From NCBI RefSeq assembly GCF_000327385.1, contig NW_008707797.1, positions 3,660,028-3,724,027 of the forward strand: a stretch of DNA of 64,000 bases. The letters run 5' to 3'. Both the position numbers and the translations under genes were made by a program. Of the stretch, positions 48,326-62,600 are shown piece after piece. This stretch comes from Lottia gigantea. Its lineage: Eukaryota > Mollusca > Gastropoda > Lottiidae. The notes beneath the pieces were generated by a model. It was not told the DNA's origin. It saw only the letters and a list, made by a program, of their open reading frames with translations, and ran no database searches. How positions within the stretch are numbered: position 1 is the stretch's first letter; every line of letters starts with the position of its first letter.

Positions 48326-51300
48326 TTAGTTTCTCGCGTTTCTTACATTCTTTCGACGATTCAAATTTCTCATTCGTCTTTTTGGTTTAGAGGTGATGTA
48401 CTCCTGAAAATATGAATAGAAACTTTGGATTATGATTTGGTTCCATAACCATTATGAATCAATTACCACAGTTATACTGCACATGACATACTACTACTAA
48501 AATATTCCACCAATCATAACCTGTATTCCCCATGTGTGTGTGTGTGTGTGTACAATAAAAATGGCTATTGGATCAATTCTGTACTAGTGGTTTTTGTTAC
48601 AAAATTAAACTGGAATGCTCATGTTCCCAGGAGATCAGAGATATTCATGCCCAGTAAAATACTAAATATACATATGGTTTTATTCACGGGGTTTCGATGC
48701 TCACAAAAAACCATCTTTTCCCCAACCCACCTAGGACGACCAAGTCTATCTATAAGGTAAGACTTGTACTTACATTCAGTTCTTGTTTGAACTCAGGATC
48801 GGTGGTGTTGGATTCTGGGAAATACTGAAAAGGAAATCGAGCAAATAGTGAGAAAAACAGAAATGCTCCAGTCCTGATCGGATTTTGACACCTGATTTGT
48901 CAAGAAAGCAGCGGTGTCAAGGACATATCATTGTCTCAGCTGCTCATTTAAGCAAATTCTATCTTTATCCTATTCAATATGTTCTTCAATATGTGTTTCA
49001 TTACCTTGTAAGGTAATTTTATATCAAAGTATACATATACTTACATTATTGTACATCTGGACAACTGTGTCTTTAGAAGGGAGATAATTGGTCATAACAT
49101 TGGTTGCTTCATCGATATAATTAGTAACACGTGGAAGTTCATCTAGGGTTTCTAGTGGGAGGATGAGGTAGACATCAGCTTGGAATTCACCACGGACGGG
49201 ATCGTACACTGTCACATTAACACGTGGTCCAGCCATGATTTGTTGGAATTTGGTGTATTCTTCTTTAATCATTTTTTTAACCAGTTCGACGATTTGATGA
49301 ATTTGGTTTTTTACGTTTTCTTCTACTCCCCAGTAACCGTATGCCCATTTGCCCTGAAATCACGAGACAACTGTAGCTTCACATCTAGCTATTGATGCGT
49401 CTCGGCAAATTTAAAGGGGGGGGGGGGGGTATTCGGCGTTCTAGTGAGCCAGATATCGACTCGAAAATTCAGAATACATCTGGTATATCTAAGAATAGTT
49501 CCTATTCCGAACCATCCCACCCATGAAGCTAATGGGAATGAGTAGTAGTCCAATATGAGATGCTTGCTTTGCTGTAGTAGAACCAGCGGGTACTTATGCA
49601 TCTTCACAAGGTCAGTGCATTACCAGCTCGTCTAATATCAGACGAAGTAGTCTATATTGTGCATCTTGATAATGTCAATGCATTACGAACTCTTCGAAGT
49701 TCACATACCTTGTGAAAATTGTCTATAAGAAGAAGAGACAAAGCAAGCAAATTTACCTGTTGATAGACTTCATTACCAGCTGAATGTAGATATTTCATCT
49801 CCTGTCTTCTCATAATACTGTCTAGATTATCATTAATAATAGAATGGACATTGGTGATAGCTGCATTATATTTTTCTGGTAAGTTTAATTTGCCAAACTG
49901 TTCACCTACAGTATTAGTAAAGTCTGCGATGTATCGACTGTAATCCATCTGCTGTAATTCACTGATCTTTCTCTTCAAAGCTTGTACACTGTGATGATTA
50001 GCTATTTTCGATTTCAATTCTAGAAAGACAATATAATGGAGTACACTGTAATTCAAAGGATAAAGTAGTTTGAATATTTGCTTTTCGAACCACGCTCCAT
50101 TTGTCTAAAATAGCTCAAACTTGAGCAGTATAATACCAGATCTAGGTAGGGAAATGTGAAACCAAATGCTTAAAACTCGTCAGATAAAGAATCACGTAAC
50201 ATCTAGTTTACTGCTTTGACGACCGTTATCATCCGTTCAGTATGGTGTACATTATCAAAGCGGAACAATTCGCTATAGTCATACACATGTATTATTATCA
50301 TGGAGGTATGTCCCTCGTCACTCACCTAAAATATGTTGTGAATATTTATCAGTGTACATCTGCGTTTTTCCTTTCAAATCAGCAATCACAGTATCTAAAT
50401 AGGCGGACATCTTCTCCATTTGAGCAACACGGTACATCTGGAAATACAATAAAAATGGGTTATACTTTTAGATCTTTTAGCGATAATGAAATAAGCTAAG
50501 TGTCTAATGAATTCATTTTTTTTTTTGTTATTTTGCCGTTTTATTTTTTTGTCAATCGTATGCTCATCTTACTGATGTGAAGAAGACGTTTATAAGAGAC
50601 ATATTTGAATCTGGATAGTATATTTGTATTTCGATAGGTGTAGGTGGCGCTGCTCGGTGGCGACACGCAACCAGTTATTATTATCATCATTATTGTCAAG
50701 AAAGTTAAAACAACAGTTGTCTTAAATTCTTATCTAAGGGTGAATTATTTCCCTTTATTGCTCTTCTGTTTTAAATTCAATCTGTTAAATTAACGACACC
50801 CCAAAAAGAAAACTTTCGAATAGCTGATTTGAAAATGTAATGAAATGAACTGGAGTTTTACGACCTATTTTCTGCACCTGTGTGGGTTAATGAAGACGAA
50901 GCTAAATTGGATAGGGGATGAAAGGAATATAACCAAAGTGTTAGGCCTACCTTGATTGTGTTGATAAATTTATAATATTCTTCTGTGATAGGATAGTGTT
51001 TAATGGTTTGTACCATTGTGGTTAGATCTTGAACCATGATGGCTGCCATTGTCTTGTATTGTTCAATTAAACGCCTAAAACTGACACTGAAAAACAGAGG
51101 TCGTATTATATAGTCTGTGAGGGTGAGCCTTAATATTTGAATCTGACATCCTTCCGATTACAGCTCAGATTATAGAATATCCAAACATTGAACTCAATAC
51201 TAATGACGTCACAAGTTTGATTCGATTTGGACACAATTCTTTTTTTGTGGTGCCAGAAAGGTTTTTACAAACTAACTCAGGCGTAATGTTAATATTGCTC

Positions 51301-53621
51301 TTTAATGTTAAAAACCGCTTACTGATCCAGTACGCGAATAAATGAGCAGTACAGTACGTTATACACTCATGCGTCTTATTCCACCGTATTTGTATATCGC
51401 TTTTTTACACCAAGGCAGTGGGATAGCTCAGTCGAGAAAGAATTCCGTAAGTTTCGCTTTGAGCATATTAAGGCGTTTTAATGCTAAAATCAACTGCCGC
51501 GTCAAACCTATTTCTATTAAGTGGTTTGAGAACTGATATGCTAAGATTTAAATGACTTACTGTGCTTCTAAATATTTTCCTTGTACATATTCACCCATAT
51601 CTCTGATAAACAGGTCATTTCGTCCGTACATTCGTCTCATTTCAGTGGCGACGATTTCCATGTCTTTTCCGAGGTCAGTTAATTCACGATCAATCATTGC
51701 AATGAATGGCATCAATTCCTCGACAGTAGCATCAGCTATTTTGGAGTATTTTGTTGTGAGTTCCTCGCTGATTTTTTTGTCCATTACCATCATCTCTCTC
51801 ATCATGGATCTGTAGCCTTTACCAGCTAAAGCCTGGAATATGTACATATTAAATTTCATTATGATAACGTGACAAAATCTTAAAAATAGTAAGAATCATA
51901 ATTCAAAACTCCATTGATCTGGTAAAACTGTTCGAAATGACCAAGAGTAGAATGTCGTGCAACTATTTCATCCCTTTAATCAACTTTAAAATTTTCCAAA
52001 TTGTAAGATTGTTCCATTTTTTATCATTGGGCGACATATTATTTTATCAGAACAGAAGAAAAATACCCAACGATTCCAGACCTCTTATTCCAATTTCTCA
52101 ATGAAGTATTTGTTTCATCCTAAACCTGTACATATGGTAGAATCAAACCCTTTTTCCCCGAAATCAAATCACGATTTAACCAACTAACCTGGATTTCCTG
52201 AGAAATTTCTGGTCTCCATGTAACTTTAGTGTGAATGATTCTGGAAGTGTTCAATCTGATTCCCATGATACTCTCACTGATTCTTCTACCTTGTTTGATA
52301 GTGTAAACTTCAGCTCGGATAGCACTTCTATTGGGATATCGGCCTTCGATATATAAGGTGTTGGAAAGATCGCCTGAAACAGAGTTAAGACGGAAATGAA
52401 ATGAAATGAATGGAGTTTTACGTCCTACTTTTCTGCACCATGTGTGCTAATGAAGACGGAGAAAGAGGACGAAGCAATAACTATTAAGAATGTAGAAGGT
52501 CTACATGTATAAGTAACAAATTTAAATGACCATAAGTTTATACTGAAAATGGCATAACCTTGATCATAATAGAGATTATTTTTGCCAGATGAGAGAATCG
52601 TATACACGTCGCACAAAAGATTAAAGATGCGTTGGTATTTGAAACGATACCTATCACTCCCTTTCTGGTCTATGGTACTTACTTGGATCATATTTGGCTT
52701 GGAAGTCGAATGTCTTCTTTTCACAATCAACAGCTAGTTCAGCTGACATTCCTGGTGCGTCATCGATCTCGTTTTGGATTGAAGCATGGAATGGTTTGAT
52801 GCTATCAACTTCTCCTACAACTTTAACTCTTTTCATTGGACTGATGACCTGTAATGAAACATATTATAGGTAAAGTGGACATTTGGCGAAATAAACAAAA
52901 CACTGGATCTCGGTGCATATTTATTAATTAGGCATAGTACATTAATTATGTCCACTTCCAAGACGCAAATTATTGGTGCAAACGGAAGGTAATTTTCAAA
53001 GGAACAAACTATTATCAACTCATATAGTATTAGAGCTCATAGGACTTTGGACCTTCATTGGATATGTTCAAACAAAATATAAATATCCATATCCAAACAT
53101 TATCTATAAGTTATTTTATTTCTTTTTGATACGCCTACATGGCTGAAACTTTCGAGACTTATTGATCAAATCGTTATTGTTGCTCTAGTACATATGGTAT
53201 ACTACAGTCATAATGTAAACACTTCACCAACTACGTCGCTGAAACCATCAAGTATGTGAACTGATACACTTATTCTACTTACATCGACGTTGATTCTTCT
53301 TCGGAGCTGATCAATTTCTCCAAGAAGCATCATGTTCATTCTTTGTCTTGAAGCAGTTAAATATTGCATGGACATTCCAGTGCTAAGTTTATCAGTTGAT
53401 TGTCCAAGATGAGAAGTGAGGAAGAGATCGGTGTTGGTGTAAAGATGCCTGATGCCAAGAGACATGGTGTAGTTCTTCAAACTTCTGTCATAAGATACAT
53501 CCTTCAGGTTTGAGGTAAGAACCAATGTTTTTCGGCTGTCTGGTGAGTAAGAGAACTCTGTCTTTCCATCAAAGATTACTTTTCCATTGTCCAGAGTCAT
53601 TTCCGAGCCAATTCGGATATC
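48326..53621 (-). CDS. apolpp: C-terminal exons of the apolipoprotein: helical region and basic tail
   Basis: Exons in transcript order: 53283-53621, 52683-52848, 52189-52373, 51561-51832, 50951-51086, 50326-50437, 49757-50019, 49045-49353, 48774-48824, 48326-48403. Phases agree throughout. The first three continue the beta-rich region. Those from 51832 to 49045 are mostly amphipathic helix (for example KISEELTTKYSKIADATVEE and KYNAAITNVHSIINDNLDS), as in the helical segments of apoB. The last two give YFPESNTTDPEFKQELN, with one NTT glycosylation site, then a tail EYITSKPKRRMRNLNRRKN and VRNARN. The tail has about 11 Arg/Lys in 25 residues and could bind glycans or a receptor; that is inference. 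Confidence 0.85.
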
Positions 53622-56600
53622 CTGAAAAACAAATAAGGTCAAAACTGTTATTTTGATAGATTCTAAGCATCGATTGGAAATACTTTTACACAATGAATAA
53701 AAGAAGAAAAACTCTAAATTCTTAAAGCTCAAAATCGATCAAATCGTAACATAAAGTTGGCGTTCATTACTGCAATACCTCCACACCATGAAGATGGTAC
53801 AAAAAACGAAATGAATGAATGTCATTGATTGAAAGTATTGTACCATCTGAATTTTCCTAACCTTACAGGTGTATTGGACGCCTTACACCTGTTCATTGCG
53901 ATTTATCATGATATAATGCATCTTTCTAAGAACTTTGTACGAAGTTCAAATGATGAAATAAGTAAAAAAAAATAAAAATCGATAGATTGAATTCAATTGT
54001 CTATACTCACTCTCTGGATGGTGGGTAAATTCAGAATAACTTCCATCTTATTGGTCTTGCTTCCTGGAGTAAAAGTGGCTTTAACACCAACTTTCTTGGA
54101 CTTATCTTCAGCAGCATCCCACATAACGGAACCATCAATCGATTGTTCATAGGAATTCTTGTTGACCACTCCAGTAAATTCTAATGTTCTTGTTGGCAGC
54201 TCAATTTTCAATGATGAGTCCATAATCTGTTTTCGTCGTCGATTCAGGCTTGACATATCTAAATCATATGCAAATCTTTGACCTTTGTTTTCGTTCCACA
54301 GCAAAGCTCCTTTGCTCTTGAGAACTCTGTCGGAGGACTGGAGAGTGCCACTGAGACCCATGGTTCTCACTGGATGAATCAGCTTGATTTCAAAGTCTTT
54401 ATCATTATCAAATCGACCACCATTTGGAGTCACAGACCCTTGTAATCGGACTTGACTGTTCTGTTCCCTTTTATTCCAGTTGACAAAAACTTCTCCGTTA
54501 TGAGCATGGTCCTTCTGTAAGCTAACAACTATTTGCATTGGTCTTGGGCTTTCAATATCCACAGTGATGTCTTTGTTATCGCCGAGGTTGGCGATTCCAG
54601 TTATATCAACTAACTCATCATCGTTATGGGAGATAGTAATCTTCTTTGTGTATTTGTCACCAGCTTGTTCAACTGACATTTTCACCATGGCTGATTTCAG
54701 TGCTTCAAATGGAGTGGATAAGCTCATGCTTCCAACATGTTCCACTGAGGACCATCCCTTATGTCTGTTATAAGAACTGTCATATTCAATTTTCTTCATC
54801 GGAGCCCATTCAGCAACGATAGTGCTATCAACGCCATCACTGTTTGGTGTGCTCTTAGCACTGAAGCTCAAATCCTCAAAGTTGGCAAATTCACTCTTGA
54901 AAGTTACAGAAGTATCAAGAGATTTTGGAGAATTGTAAACAAATGATACATCTCCTTCCATTGGTCCAGTTAATTCAGAGTTGACGTTAGCAGTGGATCT
55001 GAAATCTGACCATTCTCCTGAGTGGGTGAAGGTAATATCGGCCTTTCTGTATTGGTTGTAGGGAGTTGTGATGTGGAGCCCACCGTTCATTGGAGTTGAT
55101 GAGAGATCCATTTCACCTTGTAAACCATAAACCGTGGATCGACCGTTTGTCAAGGTAACAGCAGCACTTGGTGTGGATCGGTTTTTGTTCATTTTGGCAG
55201 AAAATTTGGTGTCACGGTATCCTATAAATGGTGTTGAAACTTCTAATTCGAATAGGTTTTCTTCATCAGATTCAATTGCAAGTGTGGTAGAAATCTCCAT
55301 GTTTCGTCCATATTTAGCTGTGATTCCTGATTTCAATGACGTATCGTCCAAAGCATGATTGTATTTGACTGTTGTTCGTTCATACCCTTGGAATGGAGTG
55401 TCTACAGTAGCCGAGGCAGTAACATCCTTCCATCCATCATTCAACAGCTTCATTTCAGATGTAACCTCTTGCCCATCCATATATCTTACAGATGCTTTGA
55501 CAACACGTTGGCGTCGGTTAGCATAATCTAAATTGGCTGCAAGGTCTCTAAATCCATCAAAAGGAGTATTGACAATAGTTTCGACATTCACGTTGTTTCT
55601 TCTAATGTTATAGGTAGCAGAGGCAGAAACATCTTTGTCGCTGATCTTGGCATCAGCACTCATTTTTCCATTTGACCACTCACCCTCTTTCTTCAAATTG
55701 AGAGAAGCTTTGTTATTCATTTCATAGTATTTGTATGTACCTTCCAGATGAATGTCTGCATTATTTCCGTTGATTGTCATGTCAGAGTTGTAGGTACCAG
55801 AGATAAGGTCGCCCACGGATGCACTCAATTTAGTATGACAATCTGAGATTGGTGTTCCAGTGTGTTCAAATGAGGCGTCGACACTATTCATGAACATACA
55901 TTGAAGATTAAGAGTGTAAGCTGTTTTAGATGGTTGATGAACGCTGGTAATTTTTCCTTCCATTATTTTTTCTCCGGCATAATTGACTGCTCCTGTAGCA
56001 GCAAAAGTACCTATTCTTCCTATGTTGCTGAAATTTACAATAACATCTCTTATATTTCTTGAGCTGGCCTTCATGTTAAAAAGTCCCTCAGTTTTGTACA
56101 TTGAATCATGAGACAAGTTAGAACTGATGTCAAGACGTTCTCCAAACAACTCGCCTTCTCCGTGAATCTTAAAATCAGTCATAGATCCTTCTCCTTTGAA
56201 GGCAATTCGGTTGTTTCGGTAATCTTCAAAGGGTGTTTTCAATGTAACACTGCCTGTGACAACTGGTTCCATAGAGAAAGCTACATCTCCGATGATGTCT
56301 TTGTTGTATCCATAAGATACTTTTCCGTTGGCTGTGAAACTCCTTTCAACCAAAGAGTGTTGGTAGTCGTAGCCCATCTGCTCGAAACCTGCAAAGGGTG
56401 TTGATATTTCAGCAGCACTGTTGATGTGCCTCAAACCATCATTGTACCAACCTAGTTTTCCAGACATTTCATTGTCTAAATACTTGACGTTTCCTTCCGA
56501 TTGGAAACTTTGTAAAGGACCTTCATGGCTGAAAGACATTGATATTTCCTTGTTTCTGAAACTAGATGTTGTGAAAACTAATCCACCCATGACCTTGTCT

Positions 56601-59600
56601 AAGAATTTGAAGTTTCCGACCAAAGATGCTTTGTGTGTATCACATGTAGCTTCGATCTTTCCAGACATATCCATCAATTCTCCTTCCTTGTTGATCTTGA
56701 CTCCAACTTTTCTTCCTTCTCCCAAAAGAAGATAATCTGCATCACTGGAAATTTCGATTTTAGGAAGACGGATTGTGACCTTGGTAGTAGAATCAATCAT
56801 GTTGTCACGACCGAAGGACGAAGAAACCTTTGTTTGGAAGTTGGTTAACAGACCGTAATGGTCGATGTTGAATTTAAAAGGCTCAGTGTAGGGAGTCATT
56901 ACAGTGAAATCGGTCTTGAGTACACCTCGTGAAGCTTTGTTTCCAAGAGCTAAGTCGATTTGCTCTCTACCAAAAACAAAAGATGTAGTGAGGTCAAGGT
57001 TGTATAGGCCTCCCTTCTTCTNNNNNNNNNNNNNNNNNNNNNNNNNNNNNNNNNNNNNNNNNNNNNNNNNNTAAATGTTTCCATTGGTGGTAACTCGGTA
57101 GTAAGGACTCACTAACATCAATTTGCCGTCAGTTTCAAATTTCCATTGACCATTATTAACACTCATATCAAGATCGTAGATGTATTGGGCACCATTGTGA
57201 TCCAAGACAAAATCTGTTGTGAATTTTTGAAGATCGTGAACATGGGAGATTTGAGCAGACATTGATTCCATGTTTAGGATGTTAGATTTCAGAGTAAGGC
57301 TAGCATCCATACCAATTTCCTTTCTTGGGTCACCCTTTAATCCGGCCTTGATGAACACGTCGGCAGTTTTATCTTCGAGAGAACCCTTCAAGGCAGTGTA
57401 GACTCTTTCGGAAATTCGGTGGTTGATGTCTGAAGACATTCTTCTAAATCCAGTAAATGGGGTTGTCACTGATGCTTCTGCTTCAAAACGACTTGCTGAG
57501 ATTGGTTTTTTGATGGATGCGTTTGATGTAATCTGATCTCGTCCCCATGATACCAAGGATGTTGTTTTGATACCGTTGTAGTCATTATTGTAAGTCAATT
57601 CTGTTGTGAGCTTTGGTACCATGCGGAAAGGCGTGGTGATGACAAGAGATGTACCAATATTTCTCGTTCTATAGTTATTGGTATGACTATGGGTGAAGTC
57701 TAAGTCGATCTTTTCACTTGGACTCCATGCGACATCCACGTGGGTCATGACTTTATCTTTTCCTTGGTGTTTGGCGTTGATTGTGATGGTCTTATCAGGA
57801 TATACCAATTTCATGGATCCGTCCATATCAGCTAAAGATTTCAAGATCATAGATACATCAAGAAGAACTCTACTTGTCTTATCTTTTTTATCCCAGTTGG
57901 TTGAAATCGCTCCGGTGTATTTATTGTTGGAGGCGCCTGTTCGGATGTCGGTGGAGATCTCTCTACCAGGGTAGTACACATCAGCATCCATAACATGGTT
58001 GTACATATCCCTGGAAGTTTTAGAGGCTATGAAACCATACTTTTTGTCACCGTGGATCAGTTTTCCGCTACTCTTGAATTTGTCGAGGTCGAGATTAACC
58101 GTACCAACAAGAGTGATTGGTTGGAAAGAATTCAGGAAGATTTCAGAAGAAACTTCGTGTTTTTTCGATTTGGGATTGTTATAAGTCGTGGTAATGCTTG
58201 ACTTCTTCTTGTCCATTTTGAAATTAAGTTTATGGACGTATTGATTTTTGTTCTGGTCGAAGTCAGTGTTGATGTTCAGCTGGTGTTCTGGATATTTTAA
58301 ATCTATCTCACCGCCCATGTTAATCGACTTCTTGGATCTGTCGTACAGTTTTACAGCTGTTTTCACTAATTTGCCTTTACCATAGTTAAGAACCATGTTG
58401 TTCTGTAGGTATTTACGGTCGTGTTTGTGGTCTCCGTTGGCTGATACATCAACATCCTATATAATGAATGAAAAATGTAAGTTTTAAGTTCTACTTTGTG
58501 TGTATGTGTTTCGACAAATTGAGATACAAACAGATGGGAACAGATTCTGAAAAAATGATTCTGAGAGGACGATGGAGTTTTAATATGAACATCTGACCAA
58601 GGACCTGAATCTAAACATTCCATTTAGCCCTGTCGTGTCTTTCTCGAGTGGACAATTGCTCTTTTACGCGGCAAGATTATTGTTTTGTTTTTTTAATGTT
58701 GATTGGGTACGAGTGGTTCGGGATTCGGTACGGTCTGGACTACAAAGTCCTCTCACCCCAACAAAAAAATGAATAATTACCAGAACTGGGACCTTTGAAC
58801 TAATCTTATAATCAATGGAGGCAGCACCCAAGGAGCCCTTGCGATTCAGAGTAGACGAAAGTTCGATCTGCTTGGATTTATCTTTCAAATTTTTTCCATA
58901 CTTGATAATAGCTGAGGCATCACTATGTTTATTGTTGTGAGACATGTCAAGATTCACCACCCAGTTGTATTCTGGATTCTTTTTCACATCCATATTGCTA
59001 AATACAAAACGAAACATTTATTATTACACGTATATGAGAAGTACAAACATTGGTTCCCATATTTGTATCATAATTACTGTATGTTAAACTATAACAGATA
59101 CACGTCATTTATGTTGTTTTTTTCCTTTATTTTTGAATAAGCAATTTTAGGATTTATGTACGCATAGGCACCCTCGAAATTTGGGATAAGCATCCGGAAA
59201 ATCACTTACGCATTCAGAATGTACTTGTAGATGGATTTGGTACATTTATCATTCAATTTACCACTGACGATAAACTTATTTTTCTTTCCCTTGGGTAGCT
59301 TATAATCAACTGCAAGACGAACGGTGGTTGTTTGACCAGCTTTGCTGCTTCTCACCATATTACCATCAATTTTACCACTCAACCATTTGGAGGCAACGAA
59401 AACATCTAGATCGTATCTCATGTTCTTTCTCTTATCTTCCTTCATGATGTTCTTAACTGAAAGATCGTGACGATTTTGTATTTTCAAATTTCTTGTTTGC
59501 AAGATGCTTCATCTTGGATACTAGACACAAGAATTGAACTTACTCTGGAGATACATAACTTTGTCTTTGTTGTTACACAATGAAGATAAACATGTGTCAT

Positions 59601-62600
59601 CATATTGTTTAGTTTTGATACCTAATGCAAAGTATTTTTTTGGACTATTTTCATAATGTTCATGACTAGTATCCTTTAATACTTACATTTGATTTCAATG
59701 GGTTTTGGTAAGAGCTTCTTGATGGTAGCGGTTATATCCCCTTTCAGATATCGGCCTTGTCTGTAATCCATATTACCATCGATCATGGTCACGTGTTCTG
59801 TTGGAGTTCTGATTTCAAATGTAGGGGCAATTTTCATGGAAGTCTTCCTGGATTCCTTCAAGAGTTTGGTAACGATGATGTATTCACCACTTTTATCAAA
59901 CTGGAGTCGACCATCGAAACTCTTTTCCATCTTGGTATCAACGATTGATCCTATCAAAGACGATAAATGGAAATTTTAATAGGACATCTACTTATTTAAC
60001 ACATTGAAAACTTTATATATATCTACTCAGAATGCCACTATCGAAAATGGCATGACCATGTCCAACTCGTTATCACACTATTTGGAACAAGTCGCAATCG
60101 GATAATACAATACATGTATATGATTCTAATTCGAACTTTTGATCAAGAATGAAAGTCTAATGAAAGTGTAATAAAATAGACAAAACAAACAAAGGGAATT
60201 TACACAAAAACTGACAAAAGTACATCAAAATTAAGTTTTGCGTCCTGTAAGAAAACGTTAGTACAACGCAACGTTGTTCTGAGGTCCTTTAACGACAGAA
60301 ACATGGGATTACCTTTAACAGATATTGGATGGTTGATAGCTCCCACTAGAGACAGGTCGGTAGCAAATCTTTTGGTTCCTTCAATATCCATGGATCCTGC
60401 TAAGATGATCTTTGGGGAACGTGGTCGAATAATTTCAATTCGAGGAGACAATTTGGTCATGGGACCCTTGTTTTCAACATCGACAATGGCATTGACAGAA
60501 TATCTAGCGCCATCTTTCTCAAAACTACCAATAAATGCTTTGTTTGTCTCTTCGTTGATGACTTTTCCTAAAAACATGAAAATGATTTGAGATTATTCGA
60601 CTTTGGTAAAATCAGAATGGTGTAATTTGAAGATTGGACAAGATTGATATATGCTCCTGTTGAATCTAGATGTTTCGAATAACAAATTAACTGAATTATA
60701 GTAATATACAAAGTGCAATCCTCTGCAGTTTTGAGTATCCATGTTACTGTTAACATATTGGACACAATTATTTCATTATGATAACTGACGCCATGGGTAT
60801 ATATCTGTCTCATTATGGCTATACATACCCTTCAACATCATCGCAGCCCATGGTGAAGTGGTGCTGACTTCAAGATGTTTATTGGGGAAGTTGAGGACAA
60901 CATCCATAGCTATGGCTCTCTTTACTCTAGATGATCCAGGAGTATCAAAGGCGATCTGAGCTATACTTTGTTCTTTGGTCTGAAATATACGGAGTGACTT
61001 CAGTGTAATTCATAATGATACCGTGTTTCAATCTGATTTTTTAATGGATTTAACCTAACGCATCCTCACAAATGCACTTTAAACATACGCAGAGCAATCA
61101 CATGGTTTTTTTAGTGCAAGAATTATAAATAATCATTGAAATGAATAATAATCCATAAAGTAATTTCTAAATCAAAGCCCTAAGATACATTCACATAATC
61201 AACAATGGACATGTTCCTAAAAGATATAATAAATGAATCAGCTTCCTCACCTCAGTACGTTTGGCAAGGAGTTTGTATCCAGCATGGGTATCTCTCTTGT
61301 GAAGCACCACACTCATTGATGTTGGGCCAGTGAAAGGGAAATAGGGAGCAGCGTCTTGATGAGAAGCATTAGGGAATTTCACTTCACCACATAATTCAAG
61401 ACCAACAATCTCGGCAAGTTTACTTCCGGTACAGAAGGTCTTCTCTTTTCTGTTTTCAGTGATCATGGCCTGTTCTCGTTCTTCCTCTCCGTTAATGGTG
61501 AAAAATCGGGACCTACAATTTAAAATTGATATTATTGCGTATACTTGTGCTTTTTTGCTACTCTTTGGCAACTGTACAGCTGTTTTCAAGTAAACATAAG
61601 TTTTAAATCTTAACTTAAAGGTAAGTATTATACCTTGATCCCTTGATAAAGCCCAACCAGTTCTTGTCTGTCATCCTTATTATTTCAACTTGTAAACTTA
61701 ATACTTACTTTACATCCAAAACTTCCATCTTCTTTTGTGGCATCTCAAAAACAACTTCTAGGATCTTGCCTCTTTCCAATCGAATTCTACCAGTGACAGC
61801 CGTACTAGAGTGAAGCGTGCTGGTCATCTTTAGTCCTGTCTTAGTGACGTATGCATCAACGGACATGGCTCCAGTAATGGTCACGGCACCACTGTAATGA
61901 AATTTGTAATAATTCATTCACTTGAATATGGAATAATGAAGTACAGGTTTTACTTCCTGCTTTTCTAAATCTGATTAGATTAGGCAACAAAGTTCATAGC
62001 CATAGCATTTCGATGCCAAATGTTTTAAAATATTCGGGTTTTGCAATCTTGACATGACAAAACTATTAAACTACAATTCAAAATTAATATAGTATAAATG
62101 GACGCACCATACATTTTAACAGATTGGGAGGTCTGAGATGGCCCATGTATTACACTCAATCAACGCAGTCTAACAATCAATGCAATATACATACCTTGGT
62201 TTAATAGTACCATCAATATTCAGACTTCTTGGGCTAGCGGCGACCTTTCTCAGATCAACTGAACCGGAAGCCTTGAGATCCATAGAAGACACACCAGTTA
62301 CAGTGAGGTTCAATGGTAAACCGGAAGTGGTTGGAATAATGACACTGCTGTCCAAGAACATCATGCTCTGGCTGTAGGAATAGTCGTGTTCTTTGGAGAT
62401 CTTGATCAGGAAATCCAAATAGTTAAATTTCTCTGAGTTAAATGCTTTGATTCCTTTGAAGTGGCTGAAGGACATTTCGTTTCCAAACATTCTCATGTAC
62501 ATAGATGCTCGTAATTTATCTAATTGCTCTCGGCTCTACAATGAAATTGAATTACACAATTACACACAGTAGAAACTAAAAAGAAAGTTCCAATTAGACT

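Noticed and set aside
53993-58396. Plus-strand frames across the giant apolipoprotein exon
   Set aside because: They are short shadows of a 1,482-codon frame with clear family features on the minus strand.
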